A stretch of 64,000 nucleotides of DNA, from positions 1-64,000 of the forward strand of contig WEDG01001309.1 of assembly GCA_017591395.1 (NCBI GenBank), read 5' to 3'. This document shows positions 1-11,794 of this stretch, one piece after another. Below the pieces are notes generated by a model. It was not told where the DNA came from. It ran no database searches and was given only the letters and a program-made list of their open reading frames with translations. Made by a program: the position numbers and the translations under genes. This DNA comes from Schistocephalus solidus (Eukaryota; Platyhelminthes; Cestoda; Diphyllobothriidea; Diphyllobothriidae). The first letter of the stretch is position 1; the number at the start of each line of letters is the position of its first letter.

Positions 1-9
1 TATTACGTA

Positions 10-408
10 TTGTTATGCACGTCCGCGCACAAGCGCGTCAGCGGGGTGAGAAGGAGTGCGCTGAGTGTCGGCACAGTGCGGAAGGCGGGTGCGGACCTTT
101 GCTCGGAGTTTGTGAGCTCACAGAACGCGCGACCCGACGACGTCCAACCTCCAGCAGGGGGCAGACATGAGCCAACCCGCAGAATTTGCCTCCAGCGCGA
201 CCCCGTTTGCTATAAGTTGGGGGCTAACATCTCCTCATCCGGCAACCGGACGCATTCCTTCCTCTTTGATTTTCGACGCTACCGGTGTAACTTGCAGTAT
301 GGAGAACGTGTGTATTCAATGATCGCCACTGGACAGGAGGCCACTGTCGGAAACGGGAATAACGGTGAGCCCATAGCCGATGTTGCTCTCTTTACCTCAA
401 CCATCTGA
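10..408 (+). CDS. unrecognised open frame at left edge
   Basis: The frame is open for 132 codons from the left edge and ends with TGA at 406-408. The protein is Arg/Ser-rich, with no membrane segment or motif I recognise. Part of the DNA (about 140-330) reads like the degraded start of a dispersed element rather than a host exon. There is no convincing splice site or neighbour to support it. It is recorded because it is the longest open stretch in the first 3 kb. Confidence 0.15.
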   Translation: MLCTSAHKRVSGVRRSALSVGTVRKAGADLCSEFVSSQNARPDDVQPPAGGRHEPTRRICLQRDPVCYKLGANISSSGNRTHSFLFDFRRYRCNLQYGERVYSMIATGQEATVGNGNNGEPIADVALFTSTI

Positions 409-3190
409 AAACAATATCCAGATGGAGCTGCTAGGGTGTGATTTCAGACGGATCTAGAAATAAATACATAACTTGGCATTATTTGGAATGCAACCGATGC
501 TCTAGATGTTCCACCAGTTTGCCCGCTTGCAGAAGCTTCTCGCTTTAGGTAGGAAAGCTTTTCAAACAAGGTAATTTCGTGCTACTACAGCGTGATTCCT
601 ACCCTACTAGGCACTGATCAAAAATCTGATTTTGATTAAGCATAGGTCATCTGTATTACGAAAATTAAATCTGAATAAAATAGCAACAGTGAAGTAACAA
701 ATACTTCTTTAATATTGCGTAGGATTGCTACAAAGTGGTCTGCATTTCCTTTCAAAACACTCCATCAGTGTTTCTCAAAGTGTTTCTGTGGAATGCTGCG
801 AGCATACTTTTTAACCAAGTTTTCTTGATTTGTTGGGTGTGCACACCTCTATTCGGCTCAACGTAATTTTCCTGGTGATTGACAGTTTTGAGTTCGTGCT
901 CAGCCTGGTTAATTCACCGGTAAGTTTGCCATTCATTAGAAATATTTTTGAACCCGCCTCTACTTCGCGTCCAATGCTAGGGAACAATGTCACTCATCCT
1001 CACTTGTGTATGTGGAGGTATCGCCTATTGGTACCCTGACACATTCCAAAGATCCATGGACGCTCAATGCGTGAGCTGTGGTTCCCATAATTCTGTACTG
1101 GAATGTAATCTTTGTCTTCGGCTGGTGCATCTCCACCTAAAAGCGGCCACAATTGTACTTACGGCGCCCTGAAAAGCTGGTCACATGGACTTTTGTTGGG
1201 TTTTCCGGTGTTCCTTTCAACTTTCCTCTTTCGTATGAAACTCTCGTAAAGGCCTTTTGAAGGGCATTTTGCAGAAGGAACAAAAAATTAAGTTAGGAAT
1301 CCATGAATTTTTAGTTTAGTTTTACAAGCAAAATGGTTTCTTTTCATAGCTTATACTGCTGATACTGAGCTTAAGTGCGTAATTTAAATGGAGGCTATTT
1401 TTTACAAACTGCGTATGAATTAACTGAGCTCTGCCAAACAAACTATGTTCAATAACGAGTTGAGGTTCCATTATCCTGGAAGGTACCTCTTCACTTTTAG
1501 TAAATGAACGCCTTCAGCCATCAACCATCGACCGTTCTGGAAGTTCGCACTCTCTTTTTGGGAAGCTCTCGTCACATACGATCCCCTGGGTAGCGTTCTT
1601 AGATTTATCCAAAAACCTGGCCTCACCGCAGCAGTAAATGCTTTTCTCGAATGAGGGTCTGTGGTCGAAATGATTCTCAGAAAATAATAAAACGTCTTCT
1701 GATAAACATCCAAGATAAAAAGGTTCGATCATGGTATTTTTATGGCAAATTTCAAATTACTTCATCCTGTTCATAATTACAGTCATGTAGAAGATTTGAC
1801 AAATGTTTTCCGGTCAATAAGGGATACTTTTATATTTTACAGATAAAAATGCCATCTTGTTTAATTGTGGGCCGTTTTGGTTCGCCCTGCTTATTTCTAG
1901 ACCTGGCTTCTTCATTAATAATTCATCTAAGAGTGAACTTACTAATATTAAATATAGGCACTGCATTCCAAATCAGTTATTGCTGGACTGTGAACAGGAA
2001 TTGTCCAGAAATCTGTGTCTCACTGCAGAACAAAAAGGATCGTATGTAGGAGATACTCCTTATATATTTGGTTACGTCTTTTAATTGGCGCTGGCAAAAA
2101 AGCAAAGTACTGTGAAGCAAGAGTTTTATCGCATTTTGCGGAAAAACTGACACCAATTTTCAAATCGGAATTTTTAAAGCAGCATTCATACTTGACTACA
2201 TAATGGATTTTTTTGAAAATCATCTCCTTCTTTTACAATAACTCGCAAAAAACGAGAGGCTTTGATTCTGCGAGTTTCAGTAGCATGGGACATGGGTTAG
2301 ATATGAGGAAACCTGACCTGTTTTCTTTCGAAAACCGTTTGGAAATAGATTCTCCGTCAGTAAAAGACTGTTCACGTCTGGACTGACCTAGTAGTCGAAA
2401 ATAACCACAAACAATGCACCCAATGCTAAACATTTAAATTGCCCGAGTTACATTATGACTTTGACTATGAATATGAGAATAGCATTTTTTCATCCTGTCA
2501 TATGGACAATAAAAAGTACCAAAAGTGGAAACTTTAATCTATTCGTGTTACGAGGTTAACCTAACTTTTCTTTTGTGAATCATGGTCGAAATATCATCAG
2601 CAATGTTGGGCACCCACTTGACCCGTAAAGCCACTTCTGATAGGTTAAGGAAAGGCAGCTTTGCACTCCTGGTCGAGAACTGACAAGGTACTGTGGTGAT
2701 TGGTTATCCTAATTTTTATGATATTATGTCCCTCAGATTATGAATAGCTGTATTTATGGAGTTCCTACGAGTCCTCTCCCAGATGGCTTTATAGTATGCC
2801 TTGGAAGAATTAATAAAAACTGCTAGTAAACACCTGATCTAGGAGTATGTTTGTGTCAAAATGTGTGTTATGCCATCTTTTACGGAGTTTGAACCTTCTA
2901 AAAGGTTAGATATGCAGCCTTACTCTCAGTGATTGTTGAACGGATGCACTAAGTACTGATTTTAATCGAGCAAATGCACGTAGCCATTCCCCGGTTTTGT
3001 GATATCTGTGTATTTGGAAAAAAAGGATAAACACCCAGCCCGAAGTTCTGCTTCCGATTTGAAGTAAATTCTTCACTATATTATGTTGTCTTCTGTCACA
3101 CAACATAAATTCAGTGTATGAAAAATAAAAAAAGAGAAAGTTTGCATCAACGTCCTCCTACCATAACACCGCAAATTGAAGCTACATAGT
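409..3190. other. no supported gene; AT-rich intergenic sequence
   Basis: Only short open frames of 60-80 codons occur on both strands, none with recognisable motifs. No tRNA-like boxes or long repeats were noticed. Nothing further can be supported here. Confidence 0.5.
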
Positions 3191-3224
3191 GTTTCCACGC
3201 ATGACAGTTCGATCTTCATATCCA

Positions 3225-3610
3225 ACGTGGTCTGACAGTTCGACCGTCGATTTCGACGAGGTCCACCGTTACTCCACACCACGTGATGCAGGGACGGTGA
3301 CTTGCACGTGAATAACTTTAAAGTGATAGTAGCCTTGCGCTGCAGCTATCGTACTCTCTCCTCTTCCCCCCACCTTAGCCCGGTGTCAAGACAAAGTCAA
3401 GAAGACCAGAGATGGGAGAGGGCGCATGTGGCTGACGCGGCCGGAGCCGCCCTCGGTGTACCACCATACCTGGTTCGGATCCCACGGAGTGGGAGTGCCA
3501 TTAAGGCCACATTAAGAAGCAGCCATTGCAGCCTGACTCTCAGTCCGCCAGTCAGCCACTCCACGCAAAACACACATTGGGCTGACAACGCGGTCTACCA
3601 TGTGCCACAC
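3225..3610 (+). repeat. repeat C copy 1
   Basis: This is a dispersed family member. It runs from a GACAGTTCGACCGTCGATTT-type head through a CACTCTCTCC pyrimidine block, AAGTCAAGAAGACC, and a CGGATCCCACGGAGTGGGAG segment to CAGCCTGACTCTCAGTC. The same ordered blocks recur in about a dozen places in this window on both strands. It has no coding capacity of its own; class unknown (non-autonomous transposon or a UTR of a larger element). Confidence 0.7.
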
Positions 3611-3990
3611 AACCAGGTGCTGCGGGGACCGTGACTTGCGGTAACATGCACGTGAATTAGATTGTATCGAAAATATACTTGCACTGCATCTACCACACTT
3701 TATCCTCCCCCCTCGTCTGGCCAGGGTGTCATTATAAAGTAAGCAAGACCGGAGGCGGAAGTGGGGGGGCAGGTGGCCCCAAAACGTGCCGCCATGGCGG
3801 GCTCGGATCCCACGGAGAGGGAGCGCCACATTAAGATGGAGTCATTGCCGCCCCACTCTCAGACCACCAGTCGACCCCTCCAAACAAACCCCACATACTG
3901 GACTGACTGCACGGTTTGAGTTCTCCTGTTAGTTGGCAAACCTCCAAGTCACAGCTCTTAGCGCGTCTCAGGCTCAGATCACACAGGCAG
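3611..3990 (+). repeat. repeat C copy 2
   Basis: This is a second, diverged copy directly after copy 1 in the same orientation. It has the pyrimidine block near 3,695, CAAGACCGGAGGCGG near 3,748 and GGATCCCACGGAGAGGGAG near 3,804. The head-to-tail arrangement suggests local duplication or nested insertion. Confidence 0.6.
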
Positions 3991-4965
3991 CAGGAATATC
4001 ACAGGGAGAAGGAGCCGAAGAACACACCTCTCACTTTTCCACATGTTAGGAGCTACTCAGTCGCTTTTGGGAAAAAAACGTAATGCAAGGATAGTTCTGC
4101 GTTATTAAAGCACACCTCTATGTACATTCATATGTTAACTTTGGCTAGTTTCAGATGACTGAGAGGCTAGGACAGATGCCGGGGGAAGTGAGGGCACACC
4201 AACACTCTCCTCGGTATGATAAAACAGATGCACTTGAATATATGATGACGCCCTCGTGAACTTCATGGGCATTTAGCGGCTACCACGTCGAATGCGGCAC
4301 ACGTAGACGGGCTTTTTAGCCTCATCCGCTATGGTGCCCGATCCCACCTCCAGTCGGCCTTGTATCCTCATGGAAACCACGATGGTTAGGGAGGAGTGGG
4401 TGCGGTAGATGCTTCGTAAGGCACCATGACTGCACCAACCATGATTTGAGGCCCACGGTGAACGCGAGCACCCCTGACATTCCAAATGTGCTATAAACTT
4501 TCAGTATAAGGGCCAACTTCTTTGAAAGCATTCTCCTAGGCACTGCGAAAAAGGATCGGAACGTGACAAAGGTTTTACCGTACTACCGAATTACGCGTCA
4601 GTTAGAAGCTCAGGTGTGTGTTTCCCCGAGGGCTCTGCTGATGCATGGCACAGTTACGAGGTGTTCGGCACCTCAGTGTGCCCCTAGCGTTCGCTTTGTG
4701 GTTTCTATTATGTGAACTCCAGAGAAATATCAAGCGACTAGTTATCAAAGTTATTGATTCGAAACGCTCACGTGGTTACCTTACGTCCAGGATTGATTGT
4801 CCTGTGCCACCTGGAACCTGAATTCAAACAAAAAAGGTAATTCGATTAGTTAATGCATCACTCGTTCCTATAAACTCCCCGAAGATAATACGACCCTCCG
4901 TGGCATTCCTTTTATATAACTGATAGAGTGTTTTATTTTGGCGGTCTACATTTATCCATTGCATC
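3991..4965. other. no supported gene; diverged repeat fragments
   Basis: Bases 4,265-4,560 contain faint repeat C-like blocks in reverse orientation (GTGCGGTAGATGC near 4,399). Bases 4,660-4,730 contain a CCCCTAGCGTT block shared with 16.2, 19.7 and 21.6 kb. No gene is supported. Confidence 0.4.
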
Positions 4966-4969
4966 AACG

Positions 4970-5440
4970 CACACGCGACAGTTCGACGGTCGTAGTCCAA
5001 CTATGTCCACCGTATGCTCCACAGCAGGGTGGTGCAGGGAATGTGAATTGCGTGTGGATTTGCTTTAAGTGATGGTGCCATGAGCGATCGACCGCACTCT
5101 CTCCCCCAACAACCATAATCAGGCTACCGTCCGAGCCGGCCAGTTGTCTGATGTGGAAGTGGGCGCAGCCGCTGATGACCTCGTTTACACGTACTACGTA
5201 CACGACTTGGCCCACCTAACACAAGCACCAGGATTTCACACAACAGGGGGTTGAACGGCTCACATCTCACATGTGTAAGATAGCCAGAGGTCACGTTAAG
5301 AAGGAGCCATCGCACACTGACTCTCAGACCACCAGTCAGCCACTCTACACAACACACATTGGACTGACTGCGAGGTCTGTGTGTAATTGTCAGTTGTCAA
5401 CCTTATCATCCCGTTATATTTTCAAGTTCAGATCGCACAT
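4970..5440 (+). repeat. repeat C copy 3 (rearranged)
   Basis: The copy starts with GACAGTTCGACGGTCG near 4,978, continues with CTCCACAGCAGGGTGGTGCA near 5,018 and the CACTCTCTCCC block near 5,094. Its middle differs from copy 1 but matches the far half of the long copy at 11.8-12.5 kb. It ends with GACTCTCAGACCACCAGTCA near 5,318. It directly abuts the retroelement finger block that follows on the other strand. Confidence 0.6.
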
Positions 5441-5539
5441 ACAACAGAGGAGTCACATGGAGAAAGAGCCGAGGATCATACCTGCCTCGCTTTACAGACT
5501 GATAGCATGTTTTTGTGTTGTTGTGTGTTGTCATGTGAG

Positions 5540-5960
5540 ATGCAGAGGCTGATGAGGAGAGATGTAGTGTTGATGTATAGCCAACGGTTTTCTGCCGCAG
5601 GTTTTCATGGAGATGCATGTGACCTAATAGGCCCATGCGGTGTGTGAATGTGCGTGGGCAGTGTGGACAGTTGAGTCGGGTGCGGTGGGTGTATGTTGGT
5701 GCTCCTGACACTGGTTCACCGGTCTCTGTCCGATGGATTCTCAAATGGCCGACGAGGCCGATGCGTGATGTGCAGGTGCGGTGACAATGAGGACAAGATA
5801 GGTCTAGAGGTGCTGAGGGTAGTGGTAGTCGCACTCATGGGCGGACTATGGAGAGTATTGATGGGTGCGCAAGATGTGCTAGATGTGTTGGCATCGCGGT
5901 GGATTCCGCTTTCGCTGATGCACATGGAACCGAGCAGGCCCATACACTTTTTAAGCATAA
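5540..5960 (-). pseudogene. non-LTR retroelement C-terminal C2H2 fingers, broken
   Basis: Read on the minus strand, this holds a damaged finger (5,960-5,890, KKCMGLLGSMCISESGIHR-like) in one frame. After a frameshift come two better fingers: CPHCHRTCTSRIGLVGHLRIH with an HRTETGEP linker (5,795-5,735), and CPHCPRTFTHRMGLLGHM (5,669-5,607). The linker-finger pattern is that of the C-terminal tail of endonuclease-reverse-transcriptase retroelements I recall from diphyllobothriidean tapeworms. The RT part is absent, as expected for a 5'-truncated insertion of the 3' end. It is related to the copy at 10.9-11.7 kb and to the RT at 36.3 kb. Confidence 0.75.
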
Positions 5961-6344
5961 TAAATTTTTATTTCAATGTTTAAGCTACCCTTATTCACTT
6001 TAAAAGATTTAGCTCTTTCCTGATTGCCTTTGAGAGAATTTATCCTCTTTCCCGAGTGATAAAATTAATGTTGATCTGTTAACAAAGCAATTCGGTTGTT
6101 TTTGATCAATAGGGAACATTTGTTTAATCATGTTCTAGTAATTCATTATTTACTCTTTTCAATCGGTTGCCGAAGTGAGGCACTTAGTTCCCTATGTAAT
6201 CCTTTCAATGGGCTCCTTGTGTTCCACGTACTCACTGAACGTTACGGTAAGGGGCAGTTTCTGAACTGAACTTTCAACTATTATAAGCAGTTGATGTTAA
6301 GCCCAAACTCATGCCATTCTTCTCTGCAACCTTAACACGGGTTG

Positions 6345-6380
6345 CAGTTTTCACGGCAGTAGTATTGGTAGTATTAGTAT

Positions 6381-6421
<41 letters not shown>

Positions 6422-7040
6422 TAAGTAGTATTACTAACCATTCGATGTCTCACGGTGCCGATGATGTTGGTGACGGTGGTGATGGGGTACTATTATTATT
6501 ATTAATGATAATAATACTAATAGCAGTAGTAGTAGTAGTAGTAGAAGAGTGGCGGTAGTAGTGGTAGCAGTAGGGGAAGTCGTATCAGTATTAGTAATAA
6601 TGGTGGCAGTAATATTTTTTTGTATTGGTACTGGTAGAAATAATAGTAATATTATTCATAGTTGTAGTGGTCTTAGAAACAGAAATAGTAGTATTCTTAG
6701 TACTGTTGGCAGTTGTAAGAGGAGCAGTAGTATTAGTATTATAATTTTTGGTAATTGTACTAATAATAGTATTATTAGGGGAAGTTATATTAGTATGAGT
6801 AGTAATGGTGGTAGTAGTATTTTTATAGTATTAGTAGTATCAGAAGTAGTATTTTTAGTAGTATTAGTAGTATTAATTGAAGTTATATTAGTGTTAGGAA
6901 CAACTGTTGTTGTAGTATTTTCAGTAGTAGTGTCAATAGTGGTAGTGGTAGTATTATAATTTGTGGTAACTTAAGTACTATTTTCAGTAGCAGTAGTAAT
7001 CATAGAGGCAGTGTCACAATTTTGGTAATGCTAGAGGAAC
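6345..7040. repeat. (TAG/TAT)n-rich microsatellite region
   Basis: About 600 bases are dominated by TAG, TAT and GTA trinucleotides. An uninterrupted TAG/AGT stretch of about 45 bases lies near 6,378-6,421 and a second run near 6,521-6,545. Long Val- or Ser-rich open frames here are artefacts. It leads directly into a SINE-B fragment, whose consensus contains TTAGTATTATTAGTAG. Confidence 0.85.
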
Positions 7041-7049
7041 ACACATTGA

Positions 7050-7320
7050 TCGAGTTACGGGATATACGCATCCCGATTTGTCTTGAGGCACACTGTCTAT
7101 CCCCACCCGTACCCTCACATCGGCTAGTATTATAAGCAAAATAAAATTTTGATAAAGATACTGGAGACTGGAATGGCCATTACTGGCTTATTAACGGTCA
7201 CCAGCCAGTCAGACCCCACCTAGGAGATCGATCCTGGAGCCTCTATACCCACGACCTGTTGGTTAGCAGTCCAACGCCCTAAAAGCTGAGTCGCGGGTTC
7301 ATTGTCCTGACGCCTACCCA
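7050..7320 (-). mobile_element. SINE-B, degraded copy
   Basis: The plus strand shows CTAGTATTATAAGC, then GAGACTGGAATGGCCATT, CTGGCTTATTAACGGTCA and CCAGCCAGTC. After these comes a decayed tRNA-like head containing the reverse complement of boxes B and A. The block order matches the better copies at 61.6 and 61.9 kb. Confidence 0.65.
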
Positions 7321-9390
7321 ATGGGTCGCGGGTTCGATTCGCAATTTTCCCCGATGCATAACTCCCATTCGGTGACTTTCATTTCCAGGTATTCTTCCCC
7401 ATTCTACCCCCTCGCACGGAGTTCAGAACTGGACTACTTATCATCAGGCGTTCACACGGAATCAACCAACCCTCAGTGTCCCTTCTTCGGGGTTATTGCG
7501 ACCAGCTGTGGCTCACCCAATCAGCTGTAACAACCCACCAAGGGCATTCGCCCCGACTGCTGACCAGAAGACCCCCGAGGTTGGGGGATCTGTCTGTGCA
7601 CCAGGATCTGTGACCATGGCAAGCAACTGGATGAACTGTTATGCAGGGGATCCTGGTGCACAGCGTGCCCCCGTCTGGGCACCCCCTATCTTCTCAGCTG
7701 CAGCGTGGTTCTCAAACTCTCACTGACTCGACACCGATAACCTCTTCACTCCTAGGATCTCCCCGCAACTTCACAATCAGCAATTCTATTGATCATATTC
7801 CAAGGTCAAATTCCTGTTTCAACAGATTCCTCGGTTTTTCTAAAGACGCTGTCTTTGATGGACCTATTAGTGATCATGGTTGTAAGTGCTTCGTCTACTC
7901 TTTTTTTCCCTGATATTATATAACACGGTGATTACTGCGGGCAGTTCAATCTCCAGTAACCGGATGATCGTTTACGTTCGAGCAACGCCAGTTTATACAG
8001 GAAACCCTATTATAAGACCCTGGATTGACTACGTACAAACTAAATTGGAAGGAAGAGATGGGCAATTGGACTTCACAACAAGCATTATATCTACATGAAG
8101 AGATCCGAACTAGGGCCAACCAACCAGGCTTCCGGGACTATTTTCTGCTTTCCAGTACCTATCGGTTTGCAGTGCAAGGCTTTGTAGCTAGAAAACAACT
8201 TGGAGATAGCATGAACATGAGCAGTGACCTTAGAGTGCGTGTCGGAAACATATTACTTCTTGCATCACCACGAATCGAGATGACTTGCTTTGAAATACGC
8301 CTTCAAAAGCTTGTGTTCGGTCAAAGAAAGAAGGATCGTTAGCAAGACCAACAGGTCGAGTTTACCTCTCTCGACCCCAAAATTATTTAAATAACCTCGA
8401 CCAGAGCTCCCTGTATGCCAGTTGCCTGCTCAGTTTTGATCCAGTCCGGGGCTTCCGGGGTTGGAATAGCTACCAAAGGGGTCGGAAGCTTTTTGAACTC
8501 TGTTATTAGTAGGTATCAGTAATTTGAGCCGCATCCTTAATGGACATTTTTGGATGCCCTGACTCGTCCCATTCTCCCCACACCCAGTCCAGTCATTAAT
8601 AAATCCGAGGTGATTAGCTTCAGTCCTGCCGCAGGCATTTTCTGCCGGACATGTTAATTCCCCCTCTCCCCCCCCTTCCCCGTCTAGCGTGACTGCTAGT
8701 TAAAACGGATATTAAGCTGAAGGTATCACCTTTTAACTTGAAACCGGCGTTCAGGATTCCAATATCTGGCAGTTGTTTGGGAATCGGAAGCTGACTGCGT
8801 GGACTAAGCGCATTAACCCTTGAAAGACCACGCCTGCGAAATCCACTAAACCACTGCTCTCGTATTGCTATTGCGCCGAAGTAGTGGGTGTGGATGCATT
8901 TATATCACACCCATTCAGAGAAGGTGCCGTTGGTGCATATACAGTAAAAATTGCTTTTAAAAAGTTATTGATGCCCGAAAACTGCGCTTTTTAATTCGAA
9001 CTGCCGAACAATATTGAAGACGATGAACTTATGTTGGCTTTCGGGCCCAACTCACTTTAAAAGCAACAGCAGCCTATTGCAAGTTCAATAAATGCCTTAA
9101 TTTATAACGACCAATTTGTTCCTCGTTTTATGCAATCAAGAATGGGAATCAGCTGAGAAGGGAGCATAGTAACTTTCTCGTTTTAAAAATTAAAGATTTC
9201 CGACTAGAGTCTTTTAGCAGCCTGCAGTTCAAACTATCGATAGCATTCCTTTATTGCATGGTTTATGTACTCATAAATGAGCTGCAGGATAGATGCGCTG
9301 GACCAACATGCGGGCCTAATCAGGGCATGGCAGGCGTTATTGGGAATGCGGTCCGACAACAACTGCTGAACATGGGGCTTCGAGTGCCCA
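7321..9390. other. no supported gene
   Basis: Open frames of up to 105 codons (for example 8,025-8,342) show no known motifs. A short C-rich run occurs near 8,666-8,690. No recognisable element was found. Confidence 0.4.
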
Positions 9391-9394
9391 ACTC

Positions 9395-9680
9395 GGGCAT
9401 GCGTAGGTCCAAGCTAATGCTGCACCCCGCTCCCCACTCCGTGGGAGATGCGCCTGACCCCGCCTCCGGTTTTCTTGACTATGTCTTGATACCGGGCACA
9501 TGCGGGTAAAGGAAGAGAGAGTGTGGTAGATGCAGTGCAAGTCTACTACCGCTTAAAATGCATTCACGCACAAGTGACCGTCCCTACACCACCCTTCGTT
9601 GGAACATACTGTTGACATCGATGGCTTACGACGGTCGAACTGACGCATGGATTATACTCAGGCCCTTTCCCTGAAATTTC
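9395..9680 (-). repeat. repeat C copy 4
   Basis: This copy is reversed. CCCACTCCGTGGGAG near 9,434, CGCCTCCGGTTTTCTTGACT near 9,462, GAGAGAGTGTGGTAGATGC near 9,514 and ACGGTCGAACTG near 9,632 are the reverse complements of the copy 1 blocks, in the expected order. Confidence 0.65.
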
Positions 9681-10347
9681 AGGAAAAGTCTTCATTTTCT
9701 GCGTACATCTACTGCCTCCTTGTTGTTTGGCCTTCACTTTAACCAGTGAAAGGGTCCTTTAGAAAATGCAATCTGCTTGACTGACTTTAATTTCGATGTT
9801 GCCATCTGAACATCTTTTTTTCAACGGTTCCAGCACTGACATGCGCTGGTCTGGATGCTCTCTGCGCTTCTGCACACTGGCGTCCCCAAGGTCAGTCTTG
9901 AAGTTAATAAGACATTCATTTAGCTGCACTTACCGGTTCACTGTGTGCACTAAAGGTTAATTCCTTTTGTAAGAAATTGTCAACTATCAGTTTTGGTCAA
10001 ATTATCATACAACTAACGCTGCCCCACCCAAATAAAGTCCTCGAGCCCACTCCAGCCCTCCACCGTCCTCCCAATATTTCCTGGCCTTTCAACGCTGAAA
10101 CACCCTTAAGCAGGTGCAGAAAAATTGTGTACTAGATGTCACTTTTATTCGCGCTTTCTACTCCTGCTACCACTATACTGATAGAAGGTACCATAGAGCC
10201 CTCATAAATTTTGAAATGGATGTGGACTGTGATATATATTTCGTAAGGAGCACTAACAGACGGGCGGACTCTGTACTCTCATACATCCAAACTTCTTAAA
10301 ACTGGAAAATTCACTTTTTAGAGAATAAAAATGAAGAAACTAGGGCC

Positions 10348-10648
10348 AGAATGCAATATGCGACCCAACTCAGCGTGTAATACGCGACCTTACTTCATGC
10401 CAACGTAGCCATAACTTTTTACATTGTGCTTGCTAGGGTAAGCATTCGTTGCCGGGCTAGTCAGGTCACATACTATTTATTTGGCCGTAAAAGGACCGAA
10501 GTATCGGGTCAAATGGCATCTTTCCAAGTGCCGACAATTAGAACGCCGCATTAGTTGCGAAACGCATCAGTTTTACTGCGGCAATGAAAGAACGCGCAGA
10601 GCCGGCCTCATTCTTGCTGCAGTTGAGGGTCCGTATCAAAGTGGGTCA
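10348..10648 (+). repeat. truncated copy of the 20.4 kb TIR element
   Basis: From the AATGCAATATGCGACCCAA end through GGGTCCGTATCAAAGTGGGT, this matches the reverse complement of 20,930-20,615. The similarity stops exactly where a (GTA)n microsatellite begins at about 10,650. The distal half and its terminal repeat are missing. Confidence 0.7.
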
Positions 10649-10649
10649 G

Positions 10650-10718
<69 letters not shown>

Positions 10719-10935
10719 TTAATAGCCGTAATAGTACTATTAATAGTCGTAATAGTAGTAATATTAGTAGTATTGGTAGTATTAGTAGTAGCAGTAGTAA
10801 TTTAACTATTCAAAGCCGTAGAAGTACTATTAATAATCATAATAGTATTATTATTGGTAGTAGTAATAGCAGTAATATTACTATTGATAGCATTAGTAAT
10901 AATAGTAATAGTAATATTAGTATTAGTATAATTTC
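10649..10935. repeat. (GTA)n microsatellite with degenerate flank
   Basis: About 70 bases of uninterrupted GTA/TAG repeats (10,650-10,718) are followed by about 200 bases of TAG, TAT and AAT triplets. Long poly-Ser or poly-Val frames arise only from this composition. Confidence 0.9.
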
Positions 10936-10939
10936 CAAG

Positions 10940-11711
10940 CCCTTCCAACACGCTCACGCTATCAACGCACCTTCCGCGAGCGAATCGGCTTGATCGGACA
11001 TCTTCGGACTCAATGCACCAACAATCTGACAATTCCAAACTCTGCGTCAAATTCTGCCAACCCGCACCCTGGCACCATTTCCATTGCGCCCCCCATCATA
11101 GAGACCACATCCAAATAGTAATTACATATTACCCCGGCCACTGCCGCTGCCACCACCACCGCCATTAGCGATGGGGACTCTCTCCTAAATTGTCCTCATT
11201 GTGACCGCACATTCACCTCACGCATCGGCCTGGTCGGTCACTTGCGAATCCATCGTACAGAGACTGGCGAACCAGGGCCTGGAGCACCAACACACAGCAG
11301 GGATCGCCGCCTCCACTGCCCTCTCTGTCCTCGCGCATTCACTCATCGCGTGGGTCTATTCGATCACATGCTCATCAATGACAGCGGAATTCATCACAAT
11401 GCTGAAAACATAGATACCCCATACACACCCTCTGCTACTGCCATTCTTACCGCCACTGCCACCCCCACTACCATAAATGACATCCCCCAGCCTCTCCCGA
11501 TTTCTCCTGCCCAAACTGCACCCGCAACTTCAACTCATGCATCAGCCTGGACGGTCACCTGCGAATCCATCGCACGGAGGCTGGTGAACCAGTGCCTGGG
11601 GCTCCGACATACAGTTGATGCCCCTGCCTCCACTGCCATCACTGTTTTCGAAACTTTACACACCACATAGGCCTATTAGGACACATGGGCTTCCAAAAGA
11701 ACCTGAGGTAA
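10940..11711 (+). pseudogene. non-LTR retroelement C-terminal C2H2 fingers, broken
   Basis: The frame first reads a finger remnant (10,950-11,010, QRTFRERIGLIGHLRTQC) in which the first two zinc-ligand cysteines have become Arg and Tyr. It then breaks at a TAG near 11,118. Good fingers follow: CPHCDRTFTSRIGLVGHLRIH (11,191-11,253), CPLCPRAFTHRVGLF (11,317-11,382, last His changed to Asn), CPNCTRNFNSCISLDGHL (11,508-11,570), and CHHCFRNFTHHIGLLGHM (11,634-11,700). A TAA at 11,709-11,711 sits at the family's usual end after NLR. Frames shift between finger pairs, so it is dead. Linkers are Pro/Thr-rich. Confidence 0.75.
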
Positions 11712-11794
11712 ACCACCAGAGACTACACAACATCAGCGCACACTGCCATCATCATGTACCTGAGAATATCACGGTTTCCTAGGAACCATGGCTT

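Noticed and set aside
6549..6959. 136-codon Val- and Ser-rich open frame
   Set aside because: It is a direct product of TAG/GTA trinucleotide repeats.
10481..10993. 170-codon frame with poly-Ser
   Set aside because: It joins a truncated TIR-element copy to a microsatellite; no start, motif or conservation supports it.
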